DNA of 5,818 nt from Actinomycetes bacterium (GTDB taxonomy: Bacteria > Actinomycetota > Aquicultoria > CAJVYJ01 > JAUVQD01): assembly GCA_030666075.1 (NCBI GenBank), contig DAOUYN010000069.1, positions 1-5,818 on the forward strand. The letters are read 5' to 3'. The position numbers and the translations under genes are program-made. Of the stretch, positions 1-5,200 are shown piece by piece. Within the stretch, counting starts at the first letter, position 1. Every line of letters begins with the position of its first letter. The notes beneath the pieces are model-generated. The model did not search any database and was not told the DNA's origin. It saw nothing but the letters and a program-made list of their open reading frames with translations.

Positions 1-523
1 CAATCTGAAGCTGACTCAGGGCCACGAAGACGCCAAAGGCGATGATGCCCCATTTGGTAGCTGAAGCGATGGCGTGGGCGCCTTCGACGCGTTCACCGAG
101 AAGCGTGATGATCGCATCGTGCGCGATCTGCGCCAGGGCGACGGTGACGACTAAGGCGATGATGGCGATGGCCACGAACGGCAAGAATGCCACTACACCG
201 GCTAGGGCCGCCGAGATTCCAGTCAATCCCAGAACGTCGGCTGTCAACATAAATGCTGTTATCAGGACCGCCCAAAAAACGATCGCCCCCACGATACGCG
301 ATGGATCATAGTGTCCTCCATGCTCCCCTAGGGTCTCATGGACTCTGCCTCGATGGATCAAGCTATCGAAGCCAAGTCGCTCGAGGATCGCGTTGGCCAG
401 GCGGCCCAAGAGAATGGCTACGCCCCAACCGATGACGAGGATCAGCGTTGCCCCGATCAGGCTCGGGAGAAAGGCCAAAAAGCCAGCGAAGATCCCGTCG
501 AGTGCTTGTAGTGTCTGTTCCAT
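1..523 (-). CDS. CmpX-like / mechanosensitive-channel-related 'conserved TM helix' membrane protein, 3' end outside the window
   Basis: The reading frame is open from an ATG at 523 to the left edge: 174 codons with no stop, so the C-terminus is missing. The start is well supported: GGAGGTG lies 5 bases upstream (529-535). The protein has about four hydrophobic helices, near residues 14-40, 77-98, 108-131 and 155-172. Two of them follow the same pattern, a Leu-Pro followed by a long Ile/Leu/Val/Ala run (LPSLIGATLILVIGWG at 19-34 and LPFVAIAIIALVV at 114-126). This is the look of the 'conserved TM helix' repeat found in CmpX-type proteins and near MscS-like channels. The first helix is followed by an amphipathic stretch ending in RLGFDSLI, also typical of that repeat. 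It acts in the cytoplasmic membrane; a part in osmotic or cell-envelope stress is inferred from family only. It lies 49 bases after another membrane-protein gene and is probably co-transcribed with it. A soluble MscS beta-domain could exist in the missing part. Confidence 0.75.
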   Translation of the reverse strand, partial: MEQTLQALDGIFAGFLAFLPSLIGATLILVIGWGVAILLGRLANAILERLGFDSLIHRGRVHETLGEHGGHYDPSRIVGAIVFWAVLITAFMLTADVLGLTGISAALAGVVAFLPFVAIAIIALVVTVALAQIAHDAIITLLGERVEGAHAIASATKWGIIAFGVFVALSQLQI

Positions 524-528
524 ATCTA

Positions 529-535
529 CACCTCC
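529..535 (-). promoter_or_regulatory. Strong Shine-Dalgarno site of the CmpX-like gene
   Basis: GGAGGTG on the minus strand, 5 bases before the ATG at 523, is close to a perfect anti-16S match. It fixes the start of a gene that has no stop codon within the window. Confidence 0.8.
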
Positions 536-572
536 AAATTTATACGGGGATTATGCCCAAGCGGCACGTTTG

Positions 573-1103
573 TTATTTTCGCGAGAACTGATAGGTTCCC
601 GCCATACTTCCAAGGATGGCGCCGGCGAGCATCAACAGGATGAAAGCGGCCAACAGGCCGTCAGCCGTCGATGCAGTCGCACCGGCGAGCCGCGCTTCCA
701 GAAATGCCGTGGCGCGGGCGCTTGATAGGGCGGTTATGGTGAGAGCGCTCGAGATAAACAGGCCCCAGAGAACCAGGCCTTGAAGGGCTGCCCCCGTCCA
801 TACCGGAGCCGGTCTGGAGGATGAGAGAAAAAAGCCGCCCGCAAAAAGGGAGATCGTCAACATCGCTCCGGCCCATGCCCTATCTAAGAAAGAGCCGTCA
901 GTTGATGCCGGGCCGCCGATATCTAAACCGAGCCCGAGCGCGGCCAGGAACACCATCACGCCCACGGCCACTACCAGACCCGCCCAGGTGCTTGGCCAGC
1001 TGATTACCTCGCTTTGAGCGACACCTCGGTGCGTGCTTGCAGACTCACCCTCACGTATAGGCTTAAGGTGGCGCCTTGACCGTTCTTTTTTGCCGTCTGC
1101 CAT
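573..1103 (-). CDS. Four-helix integral membrane protein of unknown function
   Basis: This 176-residue protein starts with a basic, polar cytoplasmic-type segment (residues 1-35, rich in Lys/Arg) and then has about four hydrophobic helices near 38-60, 75-94, 103-126 and 147-168. The order of short motifs is SW..TWAGLVVAV (35-46), a LGLGL end to helix 1, SLFAGGFF (85-92), and LQGLVLWGLF (107-116). It recalls a group of small, uncharacterised bacterial membrane proteins with a Ser-Trp at helix 1, a Gly-Gly in helix 2 and a 'hGLVvW' in helix 3. This resemblance is from memory and was not tested. No catalytic or ligand-binding residues stand out. AAGGGG sits 4 bases before the ATG (1108-1113), a fair ribosome site. 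The gene is first in a probable two-gene minus-strand unit with the CmpX-like gene, so a shared envelope or stress role is possible but unproven. Confidence 0.7.
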   Translation of the reverse strand: MADGKKERSRRHLKPIREGESASTHRGVAQSEVISWPSTWAGLVVAVGVMVFLAALGLGLDIGGPASTDGSFLDRAWAGAMLTISLFAGGFFLSSSRPAPVWTGAALQGLVLWGLFISSALTITALSSARATAFLEARLAGATASTADGLLAAFILLMLAGAILGSMAGTYQFSRK

Positions 1104-1293
1104 CTATCCCCTTTTGATCGTGGACCCGCGGTCCCTTGCAGCCAGGGGCCTCCTGCGCTATGTGCCCGTTGTCGGCGGGCGGGAATCAGGGAACCGCGGT
1201 TGCGGGTATTTCGTGCCTGAACGTGGAGAATCTCCCAGCGCGACTGTTACCGGACAAAGATATTGGGAACCGAATTAGCGGAGGTTTTGCTGA
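1104..1293. promoter_or_regulatory. Divergent intergenic region with three short inverted repeats
   Basis: This 190-base stretch lies between the divergent start codons of the membrane-protein unit and the hydrolase gene, so promoters for both must be here or nearby. I found no convincing -35/-10 pair on either strand. Three short dyads stand out: GGACC-CGC-GGTCC at 1122-1134, AACCGCGGTT at 1192-1201, and GGAGA-A-TCTCC at 1225-1235. The first two both contain CCGCGG (1126-1131 and 1194-1199), 68 bases apart. They might be regulator-binding sites, but in GC-rich DNA such short dyads also occur by chance. No small gene is credible here. Confidence 0.4.
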
Positions 1294-1950
1294 ATGGATG
1301 TCAGATTTCATAATGATGTAGACCTGGAGCTGGCGGGGCGCTTGGAGTGGCCCCAGCGCGACTTGGGATTGCCGCCGGTCGTCGTTTTCGCGCATGGGTT
1401 CGATAGCGGAAAAGACAGCCCGCGCGGCGCGCTCATCGCCGAGGGTCTGCGTACGGCGGGGATAGCCACTTTCTTGATCGACTTCACCGGTCATGGTGAG
1501 AGTCAGGGTACTAAGCACGACGCGACCATCGAGAGGCAGACACGGGACCTTAGTGCCGCGCTGGATTTTGTCTCTCATCAGAGTGGCGTGGACCCGGACC
1601 GGATAGGTCTTTGCGGCGCCAGCTCAGGCGGGCTGGTCGTGCTTTTGACCGCGCTGCAGGACGAGCGCGTCAAGGCCGTGGCGCTGCGCGGACCGCGAAC
1701 GGACGGAATGGCCGCTCGCGGGCACGGGTTCGGTGTACCGATATTGATGATCCAGGGGTCCGATGACCCACTCTTGCCGCAGACTCGGAACTTCCGGGAT
1801 AGTTTGCCGGCGGTCATCGACAAAACACTTGAGGTGCTGCCGGGAGCCGACCATCTGTTCACCGGTCCCGGTCAGATCGAGGCGGTCAGGGATATCACCG
1901 CAGGTTGGTTTTGGGCGGTGTTTGGCGGGGCGCAGGAGAAAGCGGCGTAG
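1294..1950 (+). CDS. Alpha/beta-hydrolase fold protein (dienelactone hydrolase / serine esterase-like)
   Basis: The 218-residue protein has the marks of a small alpha/beta hydrolase. HGF at 34-36 follows strand PPVVVFA and would form the oxyanion hole. A second DFTGHGES motif (63-70) is typical of the superfamily. The nucleophile elbow is G-A-S-S-G (108-112), with Ser110 as nucleophile. The acid is probably Asp158 in GSDDPLLP, and the base His187 in GADHLF. The triad is therefore complete and in the right order. Between strand 6 and the acid there is little room for a lid domain, so this is a minimal fold, probably cytoplasmic, as no signal peptide is seen. The substrate cannot be read from sequence: esterase, acylpeptidase-like or dienelactone hydrolase-like activities are all possible. 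The ATG is preceded by GCGGAGG ending 9 bases upstream. It is a single gene, converging on the lipoprotein gene downstream. Confidence 0.88.
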   Translation: MDVRFHNDVDLELAGRLEWPQRDLGLPPVVVFAHGFDSGKDSPRGALIAEGLRTAGIATFLIDFTGHGESQGTKHDATIERQTRDLSAALDFVSHQSGVDPDRIGLCGASSGGLVVLLTALQDERVKAVALRGPRTDGMAARGHGFGVPILMIQGSDDPLLPQTRNFRDSLPAVIDKTLEVLPGADHLFTGPGQIEAVRDITAGWFWAVFGGAQEKAA

Positions 1951-2043
1951 AGAGGATACGGCCGGCATTGATTCCATACCGGCCATCTCTGTGCACGATC
2001 AGTTCGCTGACGTTCCCCGGGAATAGCCGGAGAGCACCCGCGT
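1951..2043. other. Convergent intergenic gap with weak hairpins and no clear intrinsic terminator
   Basis: This gap separates the 3' ends of the hydrolase and lipoprotein genes. A 6-bp stem GGCCGG/CCGGCC (1960-1965 with 1979-1984, 13-base loop) and a short palindrome TTCCC-C-GGGAA (2013-2023) are present. Neither is followed by a run of T on either strand, so neither looks like a standard Rho-independent terminator. They could still mark transcript ends, or have no role. Confidence 0.3.
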
Positions 2044-2772
2044 CTAAAGCGGGGAGGGGGAGTCGGTTGCCTCGCCCAGCTCTAATATCAGCGGGAGGCC
2101 GGGACCGCCGAAGGCCTTTTCGGTCGTTGTGACTTTCATGCTGAGAGTGTCGGGGGGCGGCAGCGGGGTGGTCTCGGTCGCCTCGAAGATATTTAAAGTG
2201 ACGATCGAAGTCTCAAGCGTAGTCGAGGGATCGACGGATTCGAGCCGCACAGCCGTGACGTCGATCTGCTTCACGGAACTCCAGGTCTTCGTGAATCCTC
2301 GCAGATAGCCGGCGGCCCGTTGCCGCTCAGTTCCTAAATGGGCATAAGCGCGGCCAGGGTCTCCTTCGCTGAGCGCGGCGTAGAAGTCGAAAATACTTTT
2401 TTGCCCGCGGGTCCTAGGTCTGACACCATCTTCGGTGGCGGCGGGGACGATCTCCATGGGGTTGAGTCTGACGACAACACGAGCCAGCTTCCCGGCCTCG
2501 ACCTCGACTTCAGCCGTACCGGTCTGGGTCGCATCGGCCCCCTCGCCGGGGGCGCTGAATAATTCTACCTGGTAGACCCCAGGCTCGAGGCCGTCAATAG
2601 TCGCATCGGTTCGCTCATCCAGGCTGCGTCCGTTGAGGCTGATCTTCGCGCCCGCGCGCGGTTCAGACTCGATAGCGAGGCGCCCGGTTTCCAACACCGG
2701 CTGCCGTTCGCAGCCGAACAGTGCAAGCGAGGTCAGGGCGATAACGACAAGCGCTGTATTAGTTGGTCTCAT
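2044..2772 (-). CDS. Lipoprotein with PEGA domain and probable NTF2-like domain
   Basis: The 242-residue protein begins with a short basic N-region and a hydrophobic segment (about residues 7-20) ending in the lipobox LFGC, so Cys21 should be lipidated and the mature protein anchored to the outer face of the membrane. Residues about 30-103 form a PEGA-type beta domain: GRLAIESEPRAGAKISLNG, then a TIDGLEPGVYQVEL turn and a closing strand VVVRL. After a linker, residues about 126-232 begin with FDFYAALSEGDPGRAYAHL and then GYLRGFTKTW. This is the pattern of NTF2-like domains found in many surface lipoproteins, followed by alternating beta strands. PEGA domains are usually surface modules; a binding role is inferred, and no enzyme residues are visible. 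No Shine-Dalgarno sequence precedes the ATG, but a -10-like TAACAT lies 8 bases upstream, suggesting a leaderless or near-leaderless mRNA. It is divergent from the site-2 protease gene with a 26-base gap; a functional link is possible but not shown. Confidence 0.82.
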   Translation of the reverse strand: MRPTNTALVVIALTSLALFGCERQPVLETGRLAIESEPRAGAKISLNGRSLDERTDATIDGLEPGVYQVELFSAPGEGADATQTGTAEVEVEAGKLARVVVRLNPMEIVPAATEDGVRPRTRGQKSIFDFYAALSEGDPGRAYAHLGTERQRAAGYLRGFTKTWSSVKQIDVTAVRLESVDPSTTLETSIVTLNIFEATETTPLPPPDTLSMKVTTTEKAFGGPGLPLILELGEATDSPSPL

Positions 2773-2798
2773 GTGGTCGTATGTTACAATATCCGGGT
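2763..2798 (+). promoter_or_regulatory. Probable leaderless promoter of the site-2 protease gene
   Basis: TTGGTC (2763-2768), a 16-base spacer, and TACAAT (2785-2790; one mismatch to TATAAT) form a sigma-70-like promoter. Only 8 bases separate the -10 box from the ATG at 2799, the usual distance to a transcription start, so the mRNA would begin at or within a base or two of the AUG. This fits the lack of any ribosome site before 2799. The -35 box lies inside the 5' end of the divergent lipoprotein gene. Confidence 0.55.
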
Positions 2799-2809
2799 AT
2801 GTCTGGAAA
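2773..2809 (-). promoter_or_regulatory. Probable leaderless promoter of the lipoprotein gene
   Basis: Read on the minus strand, TTTCCA (2809-2804) and TAACAT (2786-2781) are 17 bases apart, and the -10 box is 8 bases from the ATG at 2772. The match to consensus is only fair (4 of 6 at -35). A slightly upstream TATTGT (2791-2786) is another candidate -10. The -35 box lies inside the first codons of the divergent protease gene, and the two opposing -10 boxes share bases 2785-2786. Confidence 0.42.
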
Positions 2810-3428
2810 CTTTTTCACGGTCGGTGCAGCACGCGACTGGCTGTTAACTCTCATCTTCCTCGGTCCCGCCATTCTGGTAGCGGTCACTTTTCATGAGTTC
2901 GCTCATGGGGCCGTGGCGAACGCGCTTGGGGACCCGACGGCGAAGAAACTGGGCCGTCTGACCCTGAACCCACTCAAGCATCTGGACGCGGCGGGCACGA
3001 TCATCTTTATCATCTTTCGCTTCGGTTGGGGAAAACCCGTGCCGGTCGACGGGCGTTACTTCGCCCATCCGCGCCGCGACATGGCTCTAGTGAGTCTGGC
3101 GGGCCCGGCGACCAACTTTGTCATGGCTGCCTTTTTGGGGCTTTTTCTTAAATTTGGCTTGATACACAACAACGTCATCGAGGTCATGTTTCAGTTGACG
3201 GTTCAAATCAATATTGTGCTCGGCGTTTTTAATCTGATCCCCTTGCCGCCGCTCGACGGGTCGAGGCTCGTCTCGGCGATACTGCCGGTCAACATGCTTC
3301 GGGTCTACGAGCAATTCGAGGGGTACGGGATCGCCATCATGTTCGGCGTGATCTTCTTTTTCCCCCATGTTCTTTCGAGCATTCTGGGTCCACCCATAGA
3401 CTTCTTCAGCCGTCTATTCCTGGTATAA
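2799..3428 (+). CDS. Site-2 protease family membrane metalloprotease (peptidase M50)
   Basis: The 209-residue, strongly hydrophobic protein carries the M50 signature. HEFAH at 32-36 gives two zinc-ligand histidines and the catalytic Glu33, set in the first membrane segment. GRLTLNPLKHLD (52-63) and the GWGKPVPVD stretch (77-84) are the conserved loops of the short, rhomboid-neighbour-like M50 group. SLAGPATNF (99-107) follows. NLIPLPPLDGSR (145-156) supplies Asp153, the third zinc ligand. It is a cytoplasmic-membrane enzyme that should cut substrates within the membrane. No PDZ or CBS domain is present, so it is the minimal form and its substrate is unknown. Earlier in-frame starts exist (TTG 2763, ATG 2781) but would overlap or nearly abut the divergent gene and have no ribosome site. 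I chose ATG 2799 because the family N-terminus fits and a -10 box lies 8 bases upstream. It lies 69 bases before trpS. Confidence 0.92.
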   Translation: MSGNFFTVGAARDWLLTLIFLGPAILVAVTFHEFAHGAVANALGDPTAKKLGRLTLNPLKHLDAAGTIIFIIFRFGWGKPVPVDGRYFAHPRRDMALVSLAGPATNFVMAAFLGLFLKFGLIHNNVIEVMFQLTVQINIVLGVFNLIPLPPLDGSRLVSAILPVNMLRVYEQFEGYGIAIMFGVIFFFPHVLSSILGPPIDFFSRLFLV

Positions 3429-3435
3429 TCCGGCT
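3402..3435 (+). promoter_or_regulatory. Extended -10 promoter for trpS-scpA-scpB, overlapping the protease stop codon
   Basis: TGGTATAAT at 3421-3429 is a perfect extended -10 element (TGN-TATAAT). The upstream -35 region is poor (TTCTTC near 3402), as is common for extended -10 promoters. The TAA stop codon of the protease gene (3426-3428) lies within TATAAT. Transcription would start near 3436-3437, giving a leader of about 60 bases before trpS. Read-through from the protease promoter is also possible. Confidence 0.6.
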
Positions 3436-3497
3436 CATTAAGGCGTGGGGCGCCTAGCGGGTCGGCCCTTCGCTCGAACGAGTCGGAAAGGAATCAA
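3436..3497 (+). promoter_or_regulatory. trpS leader with small hairpins and Shine-Dalgarno site
   Basis: The presumed 5' leader contains a 5-bp stem AGGCG/CGCCT with a 5-base loop (3441-3455) and a smaller CTCG-AA-CGAG stem (3473-3482). AAAGGA (3487-3492) is the ribosome site, 5 bases before the TTG start. The leader is too short for a T-box, and no T-box sequence is seen. I see no Trp-rich leader peptide. Confidence 0.4.
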
Positions 3498-4484
3498 TTG
3501 AAGCGAGTTTTAACAGGGTACCGCCCGACCGGACGCCTACACCTGGGCCACCTGGTGGGAAATCTGCAGAACATGCTCGAGATGCAGGCCAAATACGACT
3601 CCTATTTCTTTGTGGCCGATTGGCATGCATTGACGACCGATTACGCCGATACGACCGGGCTTATCGACTACACCACTGAAATGGTCTTGGATTGGCTGGC
3701 GTATGGTTTGGACCCCGAGAAAAGCACTATGTATCGTCAGTCCGACGTGCCCGAAGTCGCCGAGTTCGCCCTCTATCTGGGGATGCTTACCCCGATCGCG
3801 TGGTTAGAGCGTAACCCGACATATAAAGAGCAGTTGGCCGAACTCAAAAACAAGGAGATCGCTACGTTCGGATTTATCGGATATCCGGTCCTGCAGGCGG
3901 CCGATATCATGATCGTCCGCGGCGAGATGGTCCCGGTCGGCGAAGACCAGCTGCCGCATCTTGAGTTGACCCGCGAGATAGCGCGGCGATTCAATCATAT
4001 CTATGGCGATTATCTCACTGAGCCGCAGGCGATCCTCTCAAAAGGAAAGCGGGTACCCGGCACCGACGGGCGCAAGATGAGCAAGTCATACGGTAATGCC
4101 ATCTTCTTAACAGATGAACCCGAGGTGATCGGCAAGAAAGTGCGAAAGATGATCACCGATCCGGCCCGAGTCCGGCGCGACGATCTCGGCCATCCGGAGG
4201 TCTGCTCGGTCTTCGCCATGCACGGCATCTTTACTAAAGAAGAAAGTGAGCGGATCGAGTCGCAGTGCCGCTCGGCGGAGCTAGGCTGTACTGACTGTAA
4301 AGATCTGCTAGGACGCTCTATCAGTGACGCCTTGGCGGGCTTTCGCGAGCGCCGGGCCGAGCTCAGCGCCCACCCGGAACTGGCCGAAGAGGCCCTGGAA
4401 GCCGGGGCGGCGAAAGTCAGAGAGATCGCGGCCGGGACTATCAAGGACGTTCGAGCCAGGATGAACATATGCCGTACCAAGTAA
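3498..4484 (+). CDS. trpS: Tryptophan--tRNA ligase (tryptophanyl-tRNA synthetase)
   Basis: Cytoplasmic class I aminoacyl-tRNA synthetase that joins tryptophan to tRNA-Trp using ATP; 328 residues, the usual length. The HIGH motif is HLGH (15-18) after GYRPTGRL, and KMSKS is at 193-197 in GTDGRKMSKSYGN. VPVGEDQLPH (145-154) and QAAD (133-136) are conserved active-site segments; Asp136 matches the position that contacts the indole in known TrpRS structures. The C-terminal part has four cysteines, C236, C257, C264 and C267 (spacing x20, x6, x2), matching the region that binds a [4Fe-4S] cluster in the Thermotoga maritima enzyme. The start codon is TTG, supported by AAAGGA 5 bases upstream and by the family N-terminus (KRVLTGYRPTG). 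The end overlaps scpA by 16 bases. Charging of tRNA-Trp is certain from homology; the cluster is inferred. Confidence 0.97.
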   Translation: MKRVLTGYRPTGRLHLGHLVGNLQNMLEMQAKYDSYFFVADWHALTTDYADTTGLIDYTTEMVLDWLAYGLDPEKSTMYRQSDVPEVAEFALYLGMLTPIAWLERNPTYKEQLAELKNKEIATFGFIGYPVLQAADIMIVRGEMVPVGEDQLPHLELTREIARRFNHIYGDYLTEPQAILSKGKRVPGTDGRKMSKSYGNAIFLTDEPEVIGKKVRKMITDPARVRRDDLGHPEVCSVFAMHGIFTKEESERIESQCRSAELGCTDCKDLLGRSISDALAGFRERRAELSAHPELAEEALEAGAAKVREIAAGTIKDVRARMNICRTK

Positions 4485-5200
4485 AACTGCCGGCTTTTGA
4501 AGGCCCATTCGACCTGCTGCTTAATCTGATCTCGCGGCACAAAGTAGATATCTATGAGATACAGATAGCCGATATCACGGAAGAGTACCTGACCTACCTG
4601 GATAAGATGCGGGCCCTTGATCTGGAGGTCGCGAGCGAGTTTCTCTTAGTGGCCGCGACGCTCTTGGAGATCAAGTCGGCCGGACTCTTGCCGACGCCGG
4701 CGCCGGTCGAGGACGATGACGAGTTGACCGCCTTTGAGCAGCGGCAATTGCTAATAGAGCGTTTGCTGGAATACCGCAAGTTCAAGAACGCCGCCGCCAT
4801 GCTGGCCGGCAGGGTCGAGGCGGAGGAGCACTATTTCCCGGCTCGACCGGGTCTGGAAGAACGCTTCGACGACCTGCTTCCCGACTTCCTGGCCGATGTC
4901 GAAATCGGGGAATTCAAACGCTTGATGGACCACTTGCTCGAACGAGAGCGGGTCAGGCTAATAGATTCCAGCCATATCGAGCGGACCAAACTCTCAGTGG
5001 CGGTCAAGATAGACGAGCTTTTGGAGCGGCTTAAGATGACGAAGAGCCTGCAGTTCAAAGAGTTGACAGCCACGGCCGATCGCGAGGAAGTCGTGGCCAC
5101 CTTCCTGGCCCTTTTGGAGCTCTACAAACGTGACTTGGCCGACCTGCATCAGACTGTCACGTTCGGCGATATCGAGATAGTGGGGGCGCAAGCGGTTTAA
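4469..5200 (+). CDS. scpA: Segregation and condensation protein A (kleisin subunit of SMC-ScpAB)
   Basis: The 243-residue protein is the kleisin that bridges the SMC head domains and binds ScpB, acting on the nucleoid in chromosome condensation and segregation. The N-terminal SMC-neck-binding helical part holds the family hallmarks FEGPFDLLLNLI (10-21), a KVDIYEIQIADITEEYL stretch (25-41) and ASEFLLVAATLLEIKS (55-70). A variable acidic linker follows (about 76-88). The middle (90-160) is helical and charged and includes the ScpB-binding region. The C-terminal winged helix (about 195-240) has FKELT, VVATFLALLELYK and the final FGDIEI that meets the SMC cap. The ATG at 4469 lies inside the end of trpS. 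A weak CCAGG site 8 bases before it suggests translational coupling. The gene ends in TAATG, which also starts scpB. Confidence 0.96.
   Translation: MPYQVKLPAFEGPFDLLLNLISRHKVDIYEIQIADITEEYLTYLDKMRALDLEVASEFLLVAATLLEIKSAGLLPTPAPVEDDDELTAFEQRQLLIERLLEYRKFKNAAAMLAGRVEAEEHYFPARPGLEERFDDLLPDFLADVEIGEFKRLMDHLLERERVRLIDSSHIERTKLSVAVKIDELLERLKMTKSLQFKELTATADREEVVATFLALLELYKRDLADLHQTVTFGDIEIVGAQAV

Noticed and set aside
541..560. AT-rich minus-strand CATAAT and TATAAA as a separate promoter for the CmpX-like gene
   Set aside because: No -35 element at a fitting distance; the short gap favours co-transcription.
393..725. Open frame of 110 codons on the plus strand across the two membrane genes
   Set aside because: It lies opposite both minus-strand membrane-protein genes and the gap between them, has Arg/Ser/Pro-rich low-quality composition, and shows no family motif.
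1204..1209. GGGTAT resembling a sigma-B -10 box upstream of the hydrolase gene
   Set aside because: No GTTT-like -35 element lies 13-16 bases upstream, so the match is probably chance.
1033..1278. Plus-strand open frame across the intergenic region
   Set aside because: It begins inside the oppositely oriented membrane-protein gene, has no ribosome site or recognisable motif, and ends before the hydrolase start.
1186..1578. 130-codon open frame on the minus strand
   Set aside because: It is antisense to the start of the hydrolase gene, which has a full catalytic set and a ribosome site; no motif is seen in the reverse frame.
2763..2798. Upstream starts TTG 2763 and ATG 2781 for the site-2 protease
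   Set aside because: They have no ribosome site, lie within or before the -10 box of the likely promoter, and add residues not typical of the family.
3436..3497. Possible T-box or Trp attenuator before trpS
   Set aside because: The leader is only about 60 bases, has no T-box sequence, no Trp codon run and no terminator with a T tract.
4010..4540. 176-codon open frame on the minus strand
   Set aside because: It is antisense to trpS and the scpA start. Its Ser/Arg-rich translation is what the reverse of a GC-rich gene gives.
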